DNA of 54,271 nucleotides, from assembly GCA_019115825.1 (NCBI GenBank), contig DXCV01000081.1, forward strand, positions 1 through 54,271, read 5' to 3'. Shown here one piece after another: positions 36,350 to 44,726 of this stretch (its first letter is position 1; the number at the start of each line of letters is the position of its first letter). The translations under genes and the position numbers were made by a program. The stretch is from Candidatus Bacteroides pullicola. GTDB lineage: Bacteria; Bacteroidota; Bacteroidia; Bacteroidales; Bacteroidaceae. The notes under the pieces were generated by a model, which was not told the origin of the DNA, searched no databases, and saw only the letters and a program-made list of their open reading frames with translations.

Positions 36350-37669
36350 ATGATAGATACGAATATATTTCAGGATAAGACAGCCGTATATTATACGTTA
36401 GGCTGCAAATTGAATTTTTCCGAGACGTCCACCATCGCCCGCATCTTGCAAGAAGCCGGCGTGAGGACAGCCAGACGGGGAGAAAAGGCGGATATTTGTG
36501 TGGTGAACACTTGTTCGGTGACAGAAGTGGCCGACAAGAAATGCCGCCAAGCCATCCATAAGCTGGTGAAGCAGCACCCGGGAGCTTTTGTGTTGGTGAC
36601 GGGTTGCTATGCGCAACTGAAGCCGGGCACCGTGGCGGACATAGAAGGGGTGGACGTCGTGTTGGGAGCCGAACAGAAGAAGGACCTCTTACACTATTTG
36701 GGTGATTTGCACAAGAAGGAGCGGGGCGAAGCCCATACTTCCGCCTTGAAGGACATCCGCAGTTTTGTGCCTTCCTGTTCGCGCGGGGACCGTACCCGTT
36801 TCTTCTTGAAGGTGCAGGACGGATGCGATTATTTCTGTTCCTATTGCACCATTCCCTTTGCCCGCGGACGGAGCCGCAACGGCAGCATTGCCTCCCTGGT
36901 GGAGCAAGCCCGCCAAGCTGTGGCCGAGGGTGGGAAAGAGATTGTGCTGACCGGCGTGAACATCGGCGACTTCGGACGCTCCACCGGCGAGACTTTCCTG
37001 GATTTGGTGAGAGCCTTGGATGAGGTGGAAGGCGTGGAGCGTTACCGCATTTCTTCCATTGAGCCTAACCTGCTGACGGATGAAATCATAGACTTTGTGG
37101 CCTCCTCCCGTCGCTTCATGCCGCATTTCCATATTCCTTTGCAATCGGGATGCGACGAGGTGTTGAAGCTGATGCGTCGCAGGTATGACACGGATTTGTT
37201 CGCTTCCAAGGTCCGCCGCATCAAGTCAGAGATGCCCGATGCCTTTATCGGCGTGGATGTGATTGTGGGTACGCGTGGCGAGACGGAGGAGTATTTCGAG
37301 CGTTCGCACGACTTCCTGCAGGGACTTGATGTGACGCAGTTGCATGTCTTCAGCTACTCCGAGCGTCCCGGCACACAAGCTTTGAAGATCGATTATGTCG
37401 TGCCTCCCCAGGAGAAGCACCGGCGCAGCCAGCGGTTGTTGGAGTTGTCAGACGGGAAATTGCACGCGTTTTATGCCCTCCATGTGGGACAGACGATGCC
37501 TGTGTTGTTGGAGCGTCCAAAGCCAGGGATGCCGATGCACGGCTTCACACCTAATTATATACGGGTGGAAGTGCCCCATGACGATGCCTTGGACAACCGG
37601 GTAGTGAATGTCCGCTTGGGCGATTTCAATGCGGAAGGCACGGCTTTGCAAGGAGAGATACTCATTTGA
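36350..37669 (+). CDS. mtaB: tRNA t6A37 methylthiotransferase (MtaB-type)
   Basis: A 439-residue radical-SAM enzyme that adds a methylthio group to t6A37 of tRNA. The N-terminal UPF0004 domain supplies three cluster cysteines (TLGCKLN, Cys19; NTCSVTE; VTGCYAQ). The radical-SAM motif is CDYFCSYC near residue 163. A C-terminal TRAM-like domain follows. KLNFSE and the sequence around CTIPFARGRSRN favour MtaB over MiaB or RimO. A TATCTTTG box at 36320-36327 lies 22 nt upstream. The GT2 gene follows after 15 nt. Confidence 0.92.
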   Translation: MIDTNIFQDKTAVYYTLGCKLNFSETSTIARILQEAGVRTARRGEKADICVVNTCSVTEVADKKCRQAIHKLVKQHPGAFVLVTGCYAQLKPGTVADIEGVDVVLGAEQKKDLLHYLGDLHKKERGEAHTSALKDIRSFVPSCSRGDRTRFFLKVQDGCDYFCSYCTIPFARGRSRNGSIASLVEQARQAVAEGGKEIVLTGVNIGDFGRSTGETFLDLVRALDEVEGVERYRISSIEPNLLTDEIIDFVASSRRFMPHFHIPLQSGCDEVLKLMRRRYDTDLFASKVRRIKSEMPDAFIGVDVIVGTRGETEEYFERSHDFLQGLDVTQLHVFSYSERPGTQALKIDYVVPPQEKHRRSQRLLELSDGKLHAFYALHVGQTMPVLLERPKPGMPMHGFTPNYIRVEVPHDDALDNRVVNVRLGDFNAEGTALQGEILI

Positions 37670-37684
37670 AACCTGCTTGATGTT

Positions 37685-38701
37685 ATGGACAAAATAGCTG
37701 TAGTGATATTAAATTGGAATGGGAGTGCGATGTTGCGCCAGTTCCTGCCTTCCGTGGTGCGATATTCCGAGACGGACGGGGCGGTGGTGTGGGTAGCCGA
37801 CAATGGCTCGACGGATGATTCCGTGGAAACGGTTGTCCGCGAGTTCCCTTCAGTACGGTTGATTCGTTTGGCGGAGAATTATGGTTTCGCCGAAGGATAC
37901 AACCGCGCTTTGGAGCAAGTGGAGGCTGAGTATGTCGTGTTGCTCAATTCGGATGTGGAAGTGACTGCGCATTGGCTCAGGCCGCTGGTGGAGTTTATGG
38001 ACGCACATCCCGAAATGGCTGCTTGTCAGCCCAAATTGCTCAGCTATCATCATCGTCAGCAGTTTGAATATGCCGGTGCGTCCGGTGGCTTCATCGACCG
38101 TTATGGATATCCTTTCTGTCGGGGGCGCCTGATGGGGAAGGTGGAGGAAGACCGTGGGCAATATGACACGGTGGCTCCCGTATTTTGGGCATCGGGTGCC
38201 GCGCTCTTCATTCGCCGGAGGGATTATCAGGAAGCCGGTGGATTGGATGCCCGCTTCTTTGCCCACATGGAAGAGATTGACCTATGTTGGCGTCTTCGGG
38301 CGCGGGGACGGGAATTGGCTTGTGTTCCCCAAAGCGTGGTGTATCACGTGGGGGCTGCCACCTTGAAGAAAGAGAATCCGCGCAAGACGTTCCTGAATTT
38401 CCGCAACAACCTGTTGATGCTTTACAAAAACTTGCCGGCGGAAGAATTGGTATCCGTGATGCGGGTGCGCGCCTTCTTGGACTATGTGGCGGCCTTGCAT
38501 TTCCTGCTCCAGTTTCAGTTTGCCAATGCGTGGGCTGTAGTGCGGGCGCGGCGGGCCTATCGGGCGATGAAGCCTTCTTTGTCTGCTTCCCGCATGGAGA
38601 ATATGCGCAAGGCTGTGACCGGATTTATCCCTCAACGCAGAGAATTCAGTTTACTCTGGCAATTCTATGGGCGGGGCAAGAAGACGTTCGACGTGTTATA
38701 G
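37685..38701 (+). CDS. Family 2 glycosyltransferase
   Basis: A 338-residue GT-A glycosyltransferase. The N-terminus VVILNWNGSAMLRQFLPSVV and ADNGSTDDSVETVVREFP are typical of GT2, and the metal-binding DxD-like site is VLLNSDVEV near residue 88. The part after MEEIDLCWRLRARG resembles rhamnosyltransferase-like enzymes. The acceptor cannot be told. It is cotranscribed with mtaB and converges on ung with a gap of only 10 nt. Confidence 0.88.
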   Translation: MDKIAVVILNWNGSAMLRQFLPSVVRYSETDGAVVWVADNGSTDDSVETVVREFPSVRLIRLAENYGFAEGYNRALEQVEAEYVVLLNSDVEVTAHWLRPLVEFMDAHPEMAACQPKLLSYHHRQQFEYAGASGGFIDRYGYPFCRGRLMGKVEEDRGQYDTVAPVFWASGAALFIRRRDYQEAGGLDARFFAHMEEIDLCWRLRARGRELACVPQSVVYHVGAATLKKENPRKTFLNFRNNLLMLYKNLPAEELVSVMRVRAFLDYVAALHFLLQFQFANAWAVVRARRAYRAMKPSLSASRMENMRKAVTGFIPQRREFSLLWQFYGRGKKTFDVL

Positions 38702-38711
38702 GCACATCGTC

Positions 38712-39374
38712 TTACCAAAGGATTGGTGTTTCCCCGTGTTCCTCCAAATATTGATTGGTGCGGCTGAAGTGCTTGTTTCCGAAGAACCCGTGGTAAGCGG
38801 AGAGGGGAGACGGATGTGCTGAGGTGAGGACCAGATGTCTGCTCCGGTCGATGAAAGCGCCTTTGCGTTGGGCATACGCTCCCCACAGGATAAATACCAA
38901 GTGCTCTTTCTCTTCTGCCAGGATGCGGATGACGGCATCCGTGAAGGTCTCCCAACCATGTCCTTGGTGTGAGCCGGCTAGGTGGGCACGCACGGTCAAT
39001 GTGGCGTTCAACAGCAACACGCCTTGTTGCGCCCAACGGGTGAGGTTGCCGGTGGCGGGCATGTCGGTGCCGATGTCTTCCTTGATTTCTTTGAAAATAT
39101 TGACCAGCGAGGGAGGAAATGCCACCCCATCGTTCACGGAGAAACAGAGCCCGTGCGCCTGTCCCGGTCCGTGGTAGGGGTCTTGCCCGATGATAACCAC
39201 TTTTACCTTGTCGAACGGGCAGAGATTGAAAGCATTGAATATCAGCCGCCCCGGAGGATATACCGTACCTTTGCCATATTCTTCCCGCACGAAGTCCGTC
39301 AATGTGTGGAAATACTCTTTATCAAATTCGGGTTGTAGCCGTTCTTTCCAGCTTTCTTCTATCTGTACATTCAT
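38712..39374 (-). CDS. ung: Uracil-DNA glycosylase
   Basis: A 220-residue family 1 UDG that removes uracil from DNA. The water-activating Asp65 lies in [18 protein letters not shown] and the catalytic histidine in [18 protein letters not shown] near residue 188. The length and both motifs are standard. A 104-bp palindromic element sits directly upstream of the start, so its promoter may lie in or beyond that element. Confidence 0.97.
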   Translation of the reverse strand: MNVQIEESWKERLQPEFDKEYFHTLTDFVREEYGKGTVYPPGRLIFNAFNLCPFDKVKVVIIGQDPYHGPGQAHGLCFSVNDGVAFPPSLVNIFKEIKEDIGTDMPATGNLTRWAQQGVLLLNATLTVRAHLAGSHQGHGWETFTDAVIRILAEEKEHLVFILWGAYAQRKGAFIDRSRHLVLTSAHPSPLSAYHGFFGNKHFSRTNQYLEEHGETPILW

Positions 39375-39387
39375 GAGTGGTGGGATT

Positions 39388-39510
39388 AAACGCTAATTTA
39401 TCGGTAATGGCACGCAGATGACACAGATCAAACTGATTTACGCAGAATCTTTATTATCTGCTTGATAAAATCTGTGGTCATCTGTCCAATCTGTGTCATC
39501 TGTGTGCCAT
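39388..39510. repeat. 104-bp palindromic element, copy 2, with tail
   Basis: An inverted copy of the element at 7-110 (39407-39510, also 104 bp, about 87% identical by my count). The tail here reads TAATTTATCGGTA and lies on the ung side. Outer arms match over 23 nt with one mismatch. It lies between asnA and ung. Confidence 0.82.
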
Positions 39511-39529
39511 TTAAATTCCTATTTATTGT

Positions 39530-40567
39530 TTAGATGAGATGTATGTTGTGCGCCTTGCAAACCTCGCGCATGTCTTCCGGCCAGATGCTGGCTTGGATTT
39601 CGCCGATGTGTGCTTTGCGCAGGTAGAACATGCAGAGTCGTGATTGACCGATGCCGCCACCGATGGACAGGGGTAGGGTATCGTTCATCAACCGCTTGTG
39701 GAAATAGAGTTCCAGGCGATTCTCTTCCCCTTCCATCTTGAGCTGGCGCACCAAGGCTTCCTTGTCCACGCGGATACCCATGGACGAAAGTTCGATGCTG
39801 CGTTGCAAGACGTTGTCCCACAAGACCAAGTCGCCGTTCAGTCCCGGCAAGTCGTTTAGTCCCGGGCTGGTATAGTCGTCATAGTCCGGGGCGCGTCCGT
39901 CGTGCTTCTTCCCGTCGCCCAGTTTGCAGCCGATGCCGATGATGAACACGGCGCCATACTTCTGCGTGATGGCATGTTCGCGGCATTTCGGTTCCAAGTC
40001 CGGGTAGAGTTGACGCAGTTCTTCGGCGTGGATGAAATGCAGCTTCTCGGGGAGGCAAGGCTTGATTTGCGGGTACATTTCGTAGACCATGTATTCCGTG
40101 CGCACCATGGCGGCATAGATGCGGGTCACGATTTCCTTCAGGAACTCCACATTGCGGTTTTCCGGGGTGATGACCCGCTCCCAATCCCATTGGTCCACGT
40201 AGAGGGAGTGCAGGTTGCCCAGTTCTTCGTCGGCACGGATGGCGTTCATGTCTGTGTAGATGCCGTAGCCCGGTTCAATGTGATAGTCGGCCAGGGTCAG
40301 CCGTTTCCATTTTGCCAGCGAATGCACGACTTCGGCTTGCGCGTCTGCCAAGTCTTTGATGGGGAAGGTGACGGGACGCTCCACGCCGTTCAGGTCGTCG
40401 TTGATGCCCATGCCCTTCAGTACGAAAAGCGGGGCAGTGACGCGCCTCAGGCGCAGTTCGGACGAGAGGTTTAGTTGGAAGAACTCTTTTATCTGCTTGA
40501 TACCCAATTCAGTTTGTTTCAGGTCAAGCAGGGGTTTATATCCTTCAGGAGTTATCAGATAGCTCAT
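39530..40567 (-). CDS. asnA: Aspartate--ammonia ligase (asparagine synthetase A)
   Basis: A 345-residue class II tRNA-synthetase-like enzyme making asparagine from aspartate, ammonia and ATP. Family stretches are SSELRLRRVTAPLFVLKGMGINDDLNGVERPVTFPIKD, VDQWDWERVI and LPLSIGGGIGQSRLCMFYLRKAHIGEIQASIWP. The ATG at 40567 gives the usual start MSYLITPEGYKPLLDLKQTE; the upstream ATG at 40639 would add 24 unrelated residues. The spacer upstream holds a candidate small RNA gene. Confidence 0.97.
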   Translation of the reverse strand: MSYLITPEGYKPLLDLKQTELGIKQIKEFFQLNLSSELRLRRVTAPLFVLKGMGINDDLNGVERPVTFPIKDLADAQAEVVHSLAKWKRLTLADYHIEPGYGIYTDMNAIRADEELGNLHSLYVDQWDWERVITPENRNVEFLKEIVTRIYAAMVRTEYMVYEMYPQIKPCLPEKLHFIHAEELRQLYPDLEPKCREHAITQKYGAVFIIGIGCKLGDGKKHDGRAPDYDDYTSPGLNDLPGLNGDLVLWDNVLQRSIELSSMGIRVDKEALVRQLKMEGEENRLELYFHKRLMNDTLPLSIGGGIGQSRLCMFYLRKAHIGEIQASIWPEDMREVCKAHNIHLI

Positions 40568-40736
40568 AATTTTATGTGTTTTGTTAATTTGTTCGGCAAA
40601 TATAGGAATAATATCAATATGTGATTGCATTTTCTGCAAATAAATAACAGAATGATTGTTTTTTTATTGGATGAGGTGTCGAATTGAGAACATGGAGACG
40701 CCATCGGCAGTTCCCCAGGGGGGCGGGCTTGGGCAT

Positions 40737-40960
40737 AAAAAAACGAGTCAGTTCTCACGAACCCCTCGTCCCAACATAAAAAGAAAAGCGAAATGCTTTT
40801 CTTTTTTTTAATCCAAGTGTTTACCTAAAATCAATCTTTACTTTACCTTTAAAAACAAACTTCAATTACCTAATCGAAAACTTCTTTTCTTTACCTAATT
40901 ACCTATTAATCTTTTTAGCCTATGAAAAATACTTTAGTATAAATGAGCAGTTTCCCAACT
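40737..40960 (-). ncRNA. Candidate small RNA between susG and asnA
   Basis: About 224 nt on the minus strand that begin just after a perfect promoter (40967-40997) and end in a terminator hairpin with a seven-T tract (stem ACGAG/CTCGT at 40743-40769, T-run 40737-40743). The predicted 5' end folds as GCAGTT-GGGA-AACTGC. The middle is A/U-rich and carries AGGTAA five times (complements at 40820, 40842, 40865, 40890, 40898). A second hairpin (40779-40805) precedes the terminator. The longest sensible frame is a nine-codon MLGRGVREN just before the terminator, which may be chance. The rest of the 40568-41191 spacer holds a -7-like TATATTTG (40597-40604) for asnA and the palindrome at 41085. Confidence 0.6.
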
Positions 40961-40966
40961 GCGATG

Positions 40967-40997
40967 CAAAGGTACATCCTTTTTTGAAATCTGCAAA
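40967..40997 (-). promoter_or_regulatory. Promoter of the candidate small RNA
   Basis: TTTG (40994-40997), 19 bp, TACCTTTG (40967-40974) on the minus strand: a full consensus match, with no protein gene directly downstream. Confidence 0.8.
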
Positions 40998-41084
40998 GGG
41001 TATGGGGCACTTTCTTATGTTTTATAACATAGTTTCAGAATTGGATATTTCTTGTTTGCACTTATAAACAGAAATGGGATTTAT

Positions 41085-41186
41085 AGGAAGTGCAGCATCC
41101 TTGCTGCACTTTCACAATGCATTCAAGATCTGTATGATAATGTGTAGCATGGATGCTGCACTTCCTAACCGATAAATTATCATTTA
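41085..41186. repeat. Palindromic element with the shared 19-nt tail, downstream of susG
   Basis: Perfect 16-bp inverted arms AGGAAGTGCAGCATCC (41085-41100) and complement (41151-41166), followed by the tail ACCGATAAATTATCATTTA (41168-41186), identical to the tail of the element at 7-130. The arm sequence is unrelated to that of the 104-bp element. It begins 5 nt after the susG stop codon on the minus strand, so it probably forms the 3' hairpin of the susG mRNA. Confidence 0.85.
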
Positions 41187-41191
41187 CCGTC

Positions 41192-43264
41192 CTATTCCAG
41201 CAAATAGACTGCCGAAGAGTATCCTCCCAGTCGAACCAATGTCTTGCCGTCTTGTTGGGCTTGTTCCACTGTACCCTGTGTGCCGACGGCTTTCCGGATA
41301 TTGTCGGTCAGGGGAAGTTCAATGGCGGACGAACTGAAGTTGTGGAGCACCAGCAGGCGTTCATCGCCTTGCGTCATGACCCATGCGGCCAGGGTGGGAT
41401 AGGCAGCGTTGGCCTCGTTGTACACCGCGTGGCGCGACATGGTGCCGGTGGCCAGGGCGGGATAGGTGTTACGCAGGCGGATGAAGTCGCGGTAGGTCTG
41501 CAGCAACGAGGAAGCGTCGGCTTCTTGCTCGCTGACGGCGGGGACGTTGGCCTCTACCTCAGCGTCTATCTTGTCCGTGTAGGCTGTGTTCATTGCATCG
41601 CCCCACAGCATCGGACTGCGGACGTATTCATCGCCGTTGCCCTTGGTGCCATAGAGGCCCAGCTCTTCTCCATAATATATATAAGGTGTGCCTTGTGCGG
41701 TGAGAAGCACGGCGGCGGCCAGGCGGCACTTATCCATGTTGCGTCCCAGGAGGGAGGCGGCACGGTCCTCGTCGTGGTTGGTCAGCTTGGTGGCAGCGAT
41801 GTAGTCGGGGCGAACTGCCGCATACTCTGCGCGGTAGTCCAGCAAGTCCTTGGCGAAGTAGTAGCCTTGGCTGTTGTTGATGGCCCACTCCAGGCGGTAC
41901 CAGAAGGAGAACTCGAACAGGGCGGGCAGTCCGGCGTAGTAGGGAGCCACTTCGTTGTGCTCGCTCAGGACTTCGCCCACCATGTAGATGTCATCCGCAT
42001 GTCCGGCGGCGTGGTAGGCATCGTTCATATCCTCGTAGAAAGTGCGCAGGAAAGTGGGATTCTCGTCCGACGTGGCATTGTGGTAGATATGTTTCACTGC
42101 ATCCAGGCGGAAACCGTCCACGCCACGCTCCACCCAGCCGCGTGCAGCGGAGGCAATGGCTTGGTAGGCAGGCGAGGAAGCGCATTGGTCTGCGGGACCA
42201 TAGTTGAGGTCTGCAAACCAGTCGGTGAAGAAGGCGGAATGGTACTTCCACTGCACCTGGCTGTCGAAGAGGATGTCGGCTGCCGTGGTATTATCCAGCG
42301 TGAAAGCTTCGCCGATGGTCACCTTGTCCGACGAGGAGGGCGCGCCGTACTTCGTGCCATTGTCCCACGACGTGTTGCTGGTGCGGATGAGGAAGCCCCA
42401 CGACGAGGCGAAGTCCACGGTCAGCCGATAGGTCCCGTCGCCCTGGTCGTAGAATTTCTTGCAGACGCCGTCGCCGTAGTAGAGGTATTTGGCACCGTCG
42501 GTCGAGGTGTCCGGATTGTCGGCATCGGCGGTCTCGCCCGGCGTGACGGTCACGGTGGGGCTGTCCGGGTCGCTCCAGTCCAGGGTGAAGGTGTAGACGC
42601 CTGCCACCTCGTCCGCTGTGCCGGAGACGTTGAACCACTCGCCCGCGTTGTAGCCGCCCGCGCCCTCGCTGGCTATCATCGGGAGGCGTCCGGCGGCGAT
42701 GTCCGCGGCGGGGTCTTGCGAGAAGGTGTAGTAGTCGCGGTATTCATTGTCCTCCGACGCCTTGGCGGCGACGAACCAGGGGTGGTCCTTGCCCGTGTGG
42801 TTCAGCACGTAGTCCAGGTAAATCTTGATGTCCCGGTTGTGTGCCTCCGTCAGCAGGCGGTCCAGGTCGGCCAGCGTGCCCAGGCGCGGGTTGACGGCGG
42901 TGTAGTCCGTCACGTCATAGCCGTGGTAGGACATGGCGGGGTGGATGGGCGAGAGCCACAAGGCACTGACGCCCAACTGTTGCAGGTAGTCCAGCTTGTC
43001 GGTCAGGCCGCGCAGGTCGCCCCAGCCGTCGCCGTCGCTGTCTGCAAAGGAGTAGACCAGCAGCTGGTAGGTGATGCCGGCACGCCGCAGTTCGTCCCAG
43101 GTGTCGGGCGCGGGGTCGACGCTGACCCATTCGGTGTTGTCGTCTTCTCCGCCGGATGGATTGTCGGGCGGGGTGACGGGGGTGTCGTCGCTGCATGCGG
43201 CGGACAGGAACAGCAGGCTCCAGCAGAGTAGCCAGGCCCAGCGGTGCTTGAAGATTGTTTTCAT
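41192..43264 (-). CDS. susG: Outer-membrane alpha-amylase SusG (GH13 with CBM insertion)
   Basis: A 690-residue lipoprotein (lipobox SAAC, Cys24) that cuts starch on the cell surface. The GH13 barrel has the catalytic triad Asp388 (DGFRLDAVKH), Glu431 (MVGEVLSEHN) and Asp498 (TNHDEDR); these numbers coincide with those I recall for B. thetaiotaomicron SusG. Residues about 215-335 interrupt the barrel and correspond to the CBM58 starch-binding insertion (VYTFTLDWSDPDSP, CKKFYDQGDGTYRLTVDF). It is separated from susE by a terminator and a 22-bp repeat array, so it may have its own control. Confidence 0.96.
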   Translation of the reverse strand: MKTIFKHRWAWLLCWSLLFLSAACSDDTPVTPPDNPSGGEDDNTEWVSVDPAPDTWDELRRAGITYQLLVYSFADSDGDGWGDLRGLTDKLDYLQQLGVSALWLSPIHPAMSYHGYDVTDYTAVNPRLGTLADLDRLLTEAHNRDIKIYLDYVLNHTGKDHPWFVAAKASEDNEYRDYYTFSQDPAADIAAGRLPMIASEGAGGYNAGEWFNVSGTADEVAGVYTFTLDWSDPDSPTVTVTPGETADADNPDTSTDGAKYLYYGDGVCKKFYDQGDGTYRLTVDFASSWGFLIRTSNTSWDNGTKYGAPSSSDKVTIGEAFTLDNTTAADILFDSQVQWKYHSAFFTDWFADLNYGPADQCASSPAYQAIASAARGWVERGVDGFRLDAVKHIYHNATSDENPTFLRTFYEDMNDAYHAAGHADDIYMVGEVLSEHNEVAPYYAGLPALFEFSFWYRLEWAINNSQGYYFAKDLLDYRAEYAAVRPDYIAATKLTNHDEDRAASLLGRNMDKCRLAAAVLLTAQGTPYIYYGEELGLYGTKGNGDEYVRSPMLWGDAMNTAYTDKIDAEVEANVPAVSEQEADASSLLQTYRDFIRLRNTYPALATGTMSRHAVYNEANAAYPTLAAWVMTQGDERLLVLHNFSSSAIELPLTDNIRKAVGTQGTVEQAQQDGKTLVRLGGYSSAVYLLE

Positions 43265-43332
43265 ACGTCTGATAATGTGGGTTAATGATGAATGTCTTAT
43301 GCTTGAAGATTGGCCTCTCTTCGGGGGAGACC

Positions 43333-43442
43333 GTCAGTTTCAGGCTTTGGAACCGTCAGTTTCAGGCTTTGGAACCGTTGGTTTCATACTTTGGAACCGA
43401 TAGTTTCATTCCTTGGAACCAAAGGTTTCAGGCTTTGAAAAT
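43333..43442. repeat. 22-bp tandem repeat, 5 units, upstream of susG
   Basis: Units start at 43333, 43355, 43377, 43399 and 43421, exactly 22 bp apart. The first two are identical (GTCAGTTTCAGGCTTTGGAACC, read as two 11-bp halves); the others vary at up to seven positions. Each unit contains GGTTTC-like and GGAACC-like halves that are imperfectly inverted. The array lies 68 bp upstream of the susG ATG. Confidence 0.93.
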
Positions 43443-43488
43443 GTCTGGAACTCCCTATGTGTTGATAATCAAGTATATAAGAAAACTA

Positions 43489-43531
43489 AGAAAAAGAGGC
43501 CGCCGTCCGTGTTTTGCCGGGCGGCAGCCTC
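43489..43531 (-). terminator. Intrinsic terminator between susE and susG
   Basis: A GC-rich hairpin with arms GAGGC-GCCG-CCG (from 43496) and CGG-CGGC-GCCTC (to 43531), followed on the minus strand by TTTTT. It lies 38 nt after the susE stop. A further perfect 7-bp hairpin (CCTGTAA/TTACAGG, 43544-43562) precedes it. Confidence 0.88.
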
Positions 43532-43568
43532 AGTCATTCAGACTCCTGTAAGGGAGTTACAGGATTAA

Positions 43569-44690
43569 TCAGTTGCGAGTGACAACCAGCGATTGTTCTA
43601 CCTTGTTGAAGTACCACTTGATGGTGTATTCGCCGGCTTCCGTGGCGATGAAGTTGCCGTCGCCGTTGTCGGCCACGTCGCCTTCATACTTCAGCTGGCC
43701 GGGACCTTTGTCGTTCTCCCACTTCTCGTCGGGACGAATCTTCCAGGTGTTGTTGGCATCCATGTGCATGGTGGCGGTCAGGAAGTGCTGCACGTTGCCT
43801 GCGGCATCGGTCTCCTGGCCCAGCGTCATCGGGGTGTCGCCCGTGCCCCAGCCGTTGTGGTTGCCGACGATGCCCCAAGAGTCGTAGACTTGGGAAACCT
43901 TCAGCTCACAAGTCGTGGTGTTAAACTCGATGTAGTAGCTGTTGTGCGAATAGGTCGTGATGTTACCGCCTCCGCTTGTTATCAATATCTGGGTCGGAGC
44001 TTCTGCCTCAGGTGTTCCGTCCATGCCCCATTCACCGTTATTCCAGTCACCGGCGGGAGTCAGTTTCCAGCCTTCTACGTTGGCCAGGCCGTTGAAGTAA
44101 ATCATGCCGGCATAGTTATCGTCGAAGTTAGCAGAATAAAGGAATTGGCTGTTGCCGTGGTTCCAATCGCAGTATTTACCCACAACCCACAGTTTCGGAT
44201 ACTGCACATCCATGCTATACGGCGTGATGTTCAGCGTGATCACGTTGGAATACAACGTGTCTGCTGCCTGCGAGATGGAGGACGACAAGCGGATTTCGTA
44301 ATCGCGTGCGCTGTAATCCTCTTCGATGCCATGATCGTTCAGCAGGTTGATGACGGCAGAGTTCAAGTCATTGACCGTGATGTCCTGCGTGGTAGCGGTG
44401 GTCACTGCTGCCAGCTGGCGGGCGTTGGCGAAGTTGTTGCCTGCCAGGTCAAAGTCGATGTTGGTCGTGGAAATGGCACTGTAGCCGAAGTCGGCCTTCT
44501 CCCACGAGAGGCTGACGGCCACGTCGCTGGCATTGGCTGCTTCCAATACGATATTTGTCGTTGCCGGTGCGTTCAATACAGCGGGTTGAGCCGTTTGCGC
44601 ATTGAACGTCGTCCCGTCGAGGTCGCTTTCGCAGGCCGCGAAGGCCATGGCAACCCCCAATACAGGTATATAATTAAGTAGTTTCTTCAT
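43569..44690 (-). CDS. susE: Starch-binding outer-membrane lipoprotein SusE-like
   Basis: A 373-residue lipoprotein (lipobox FAAC, Cys20). It begins with the SusE N-terminal domain (ATTNIVLEAANASDVAVSLSWEKADFGYSA) and continues with starch-binding beta modules of the SusE/F type (LWVVGKYCDWNHGNSQFLYS, WGIVGNHNGWGTGDTPMTL) that have the aromatic residues expected to hold the glucan helix. It is 36 nt after susD. No susF follows, so this is the only such binding protein in the locus. Confidence 0.88.
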   Translation of the reverse strand: MKKLLNYIPVLGVAMAFAACESDLDGTTFNAQTAQPAVLNAPATTNIVLEAANASDVAVSLSWEKADFGYSAISTTNIDFDLAGNNFANARQLAAVTTATTQDITVNDLNSAVINLLNDHGIEEDYSARDYEIRLSSSISQAADTLYSNVITLNITPYSMDVQYPKLWVVGKYCDWNHGNSQFLYSANFDDNYAGMIYFNGLANVEGWKLTPAGDWNNGEWGMDGTPEAEAPTQILITSGGGNITTYSHNSYYIEFNTTTCELKVSQVYDSWGIVGNHNGWGTGDTPMTLGQETDAAGNVQHFLTATMHMDANNTWKIRPDEKWENDKGPGQLKYEGDVADNGDGNFIATEAGEYTIKWYFNKVEQSLVVTRN

Positions 44691-44726
44691 AACTATATTC
44701 TCTTTTAGATAAGATTAATGAATGAA

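Noticed and set aside
43333..43442. Possible CRISPR array
   Set aside because: Units are contiguous with no spacers, and no cas genes are present. The same holds for the other arrays.
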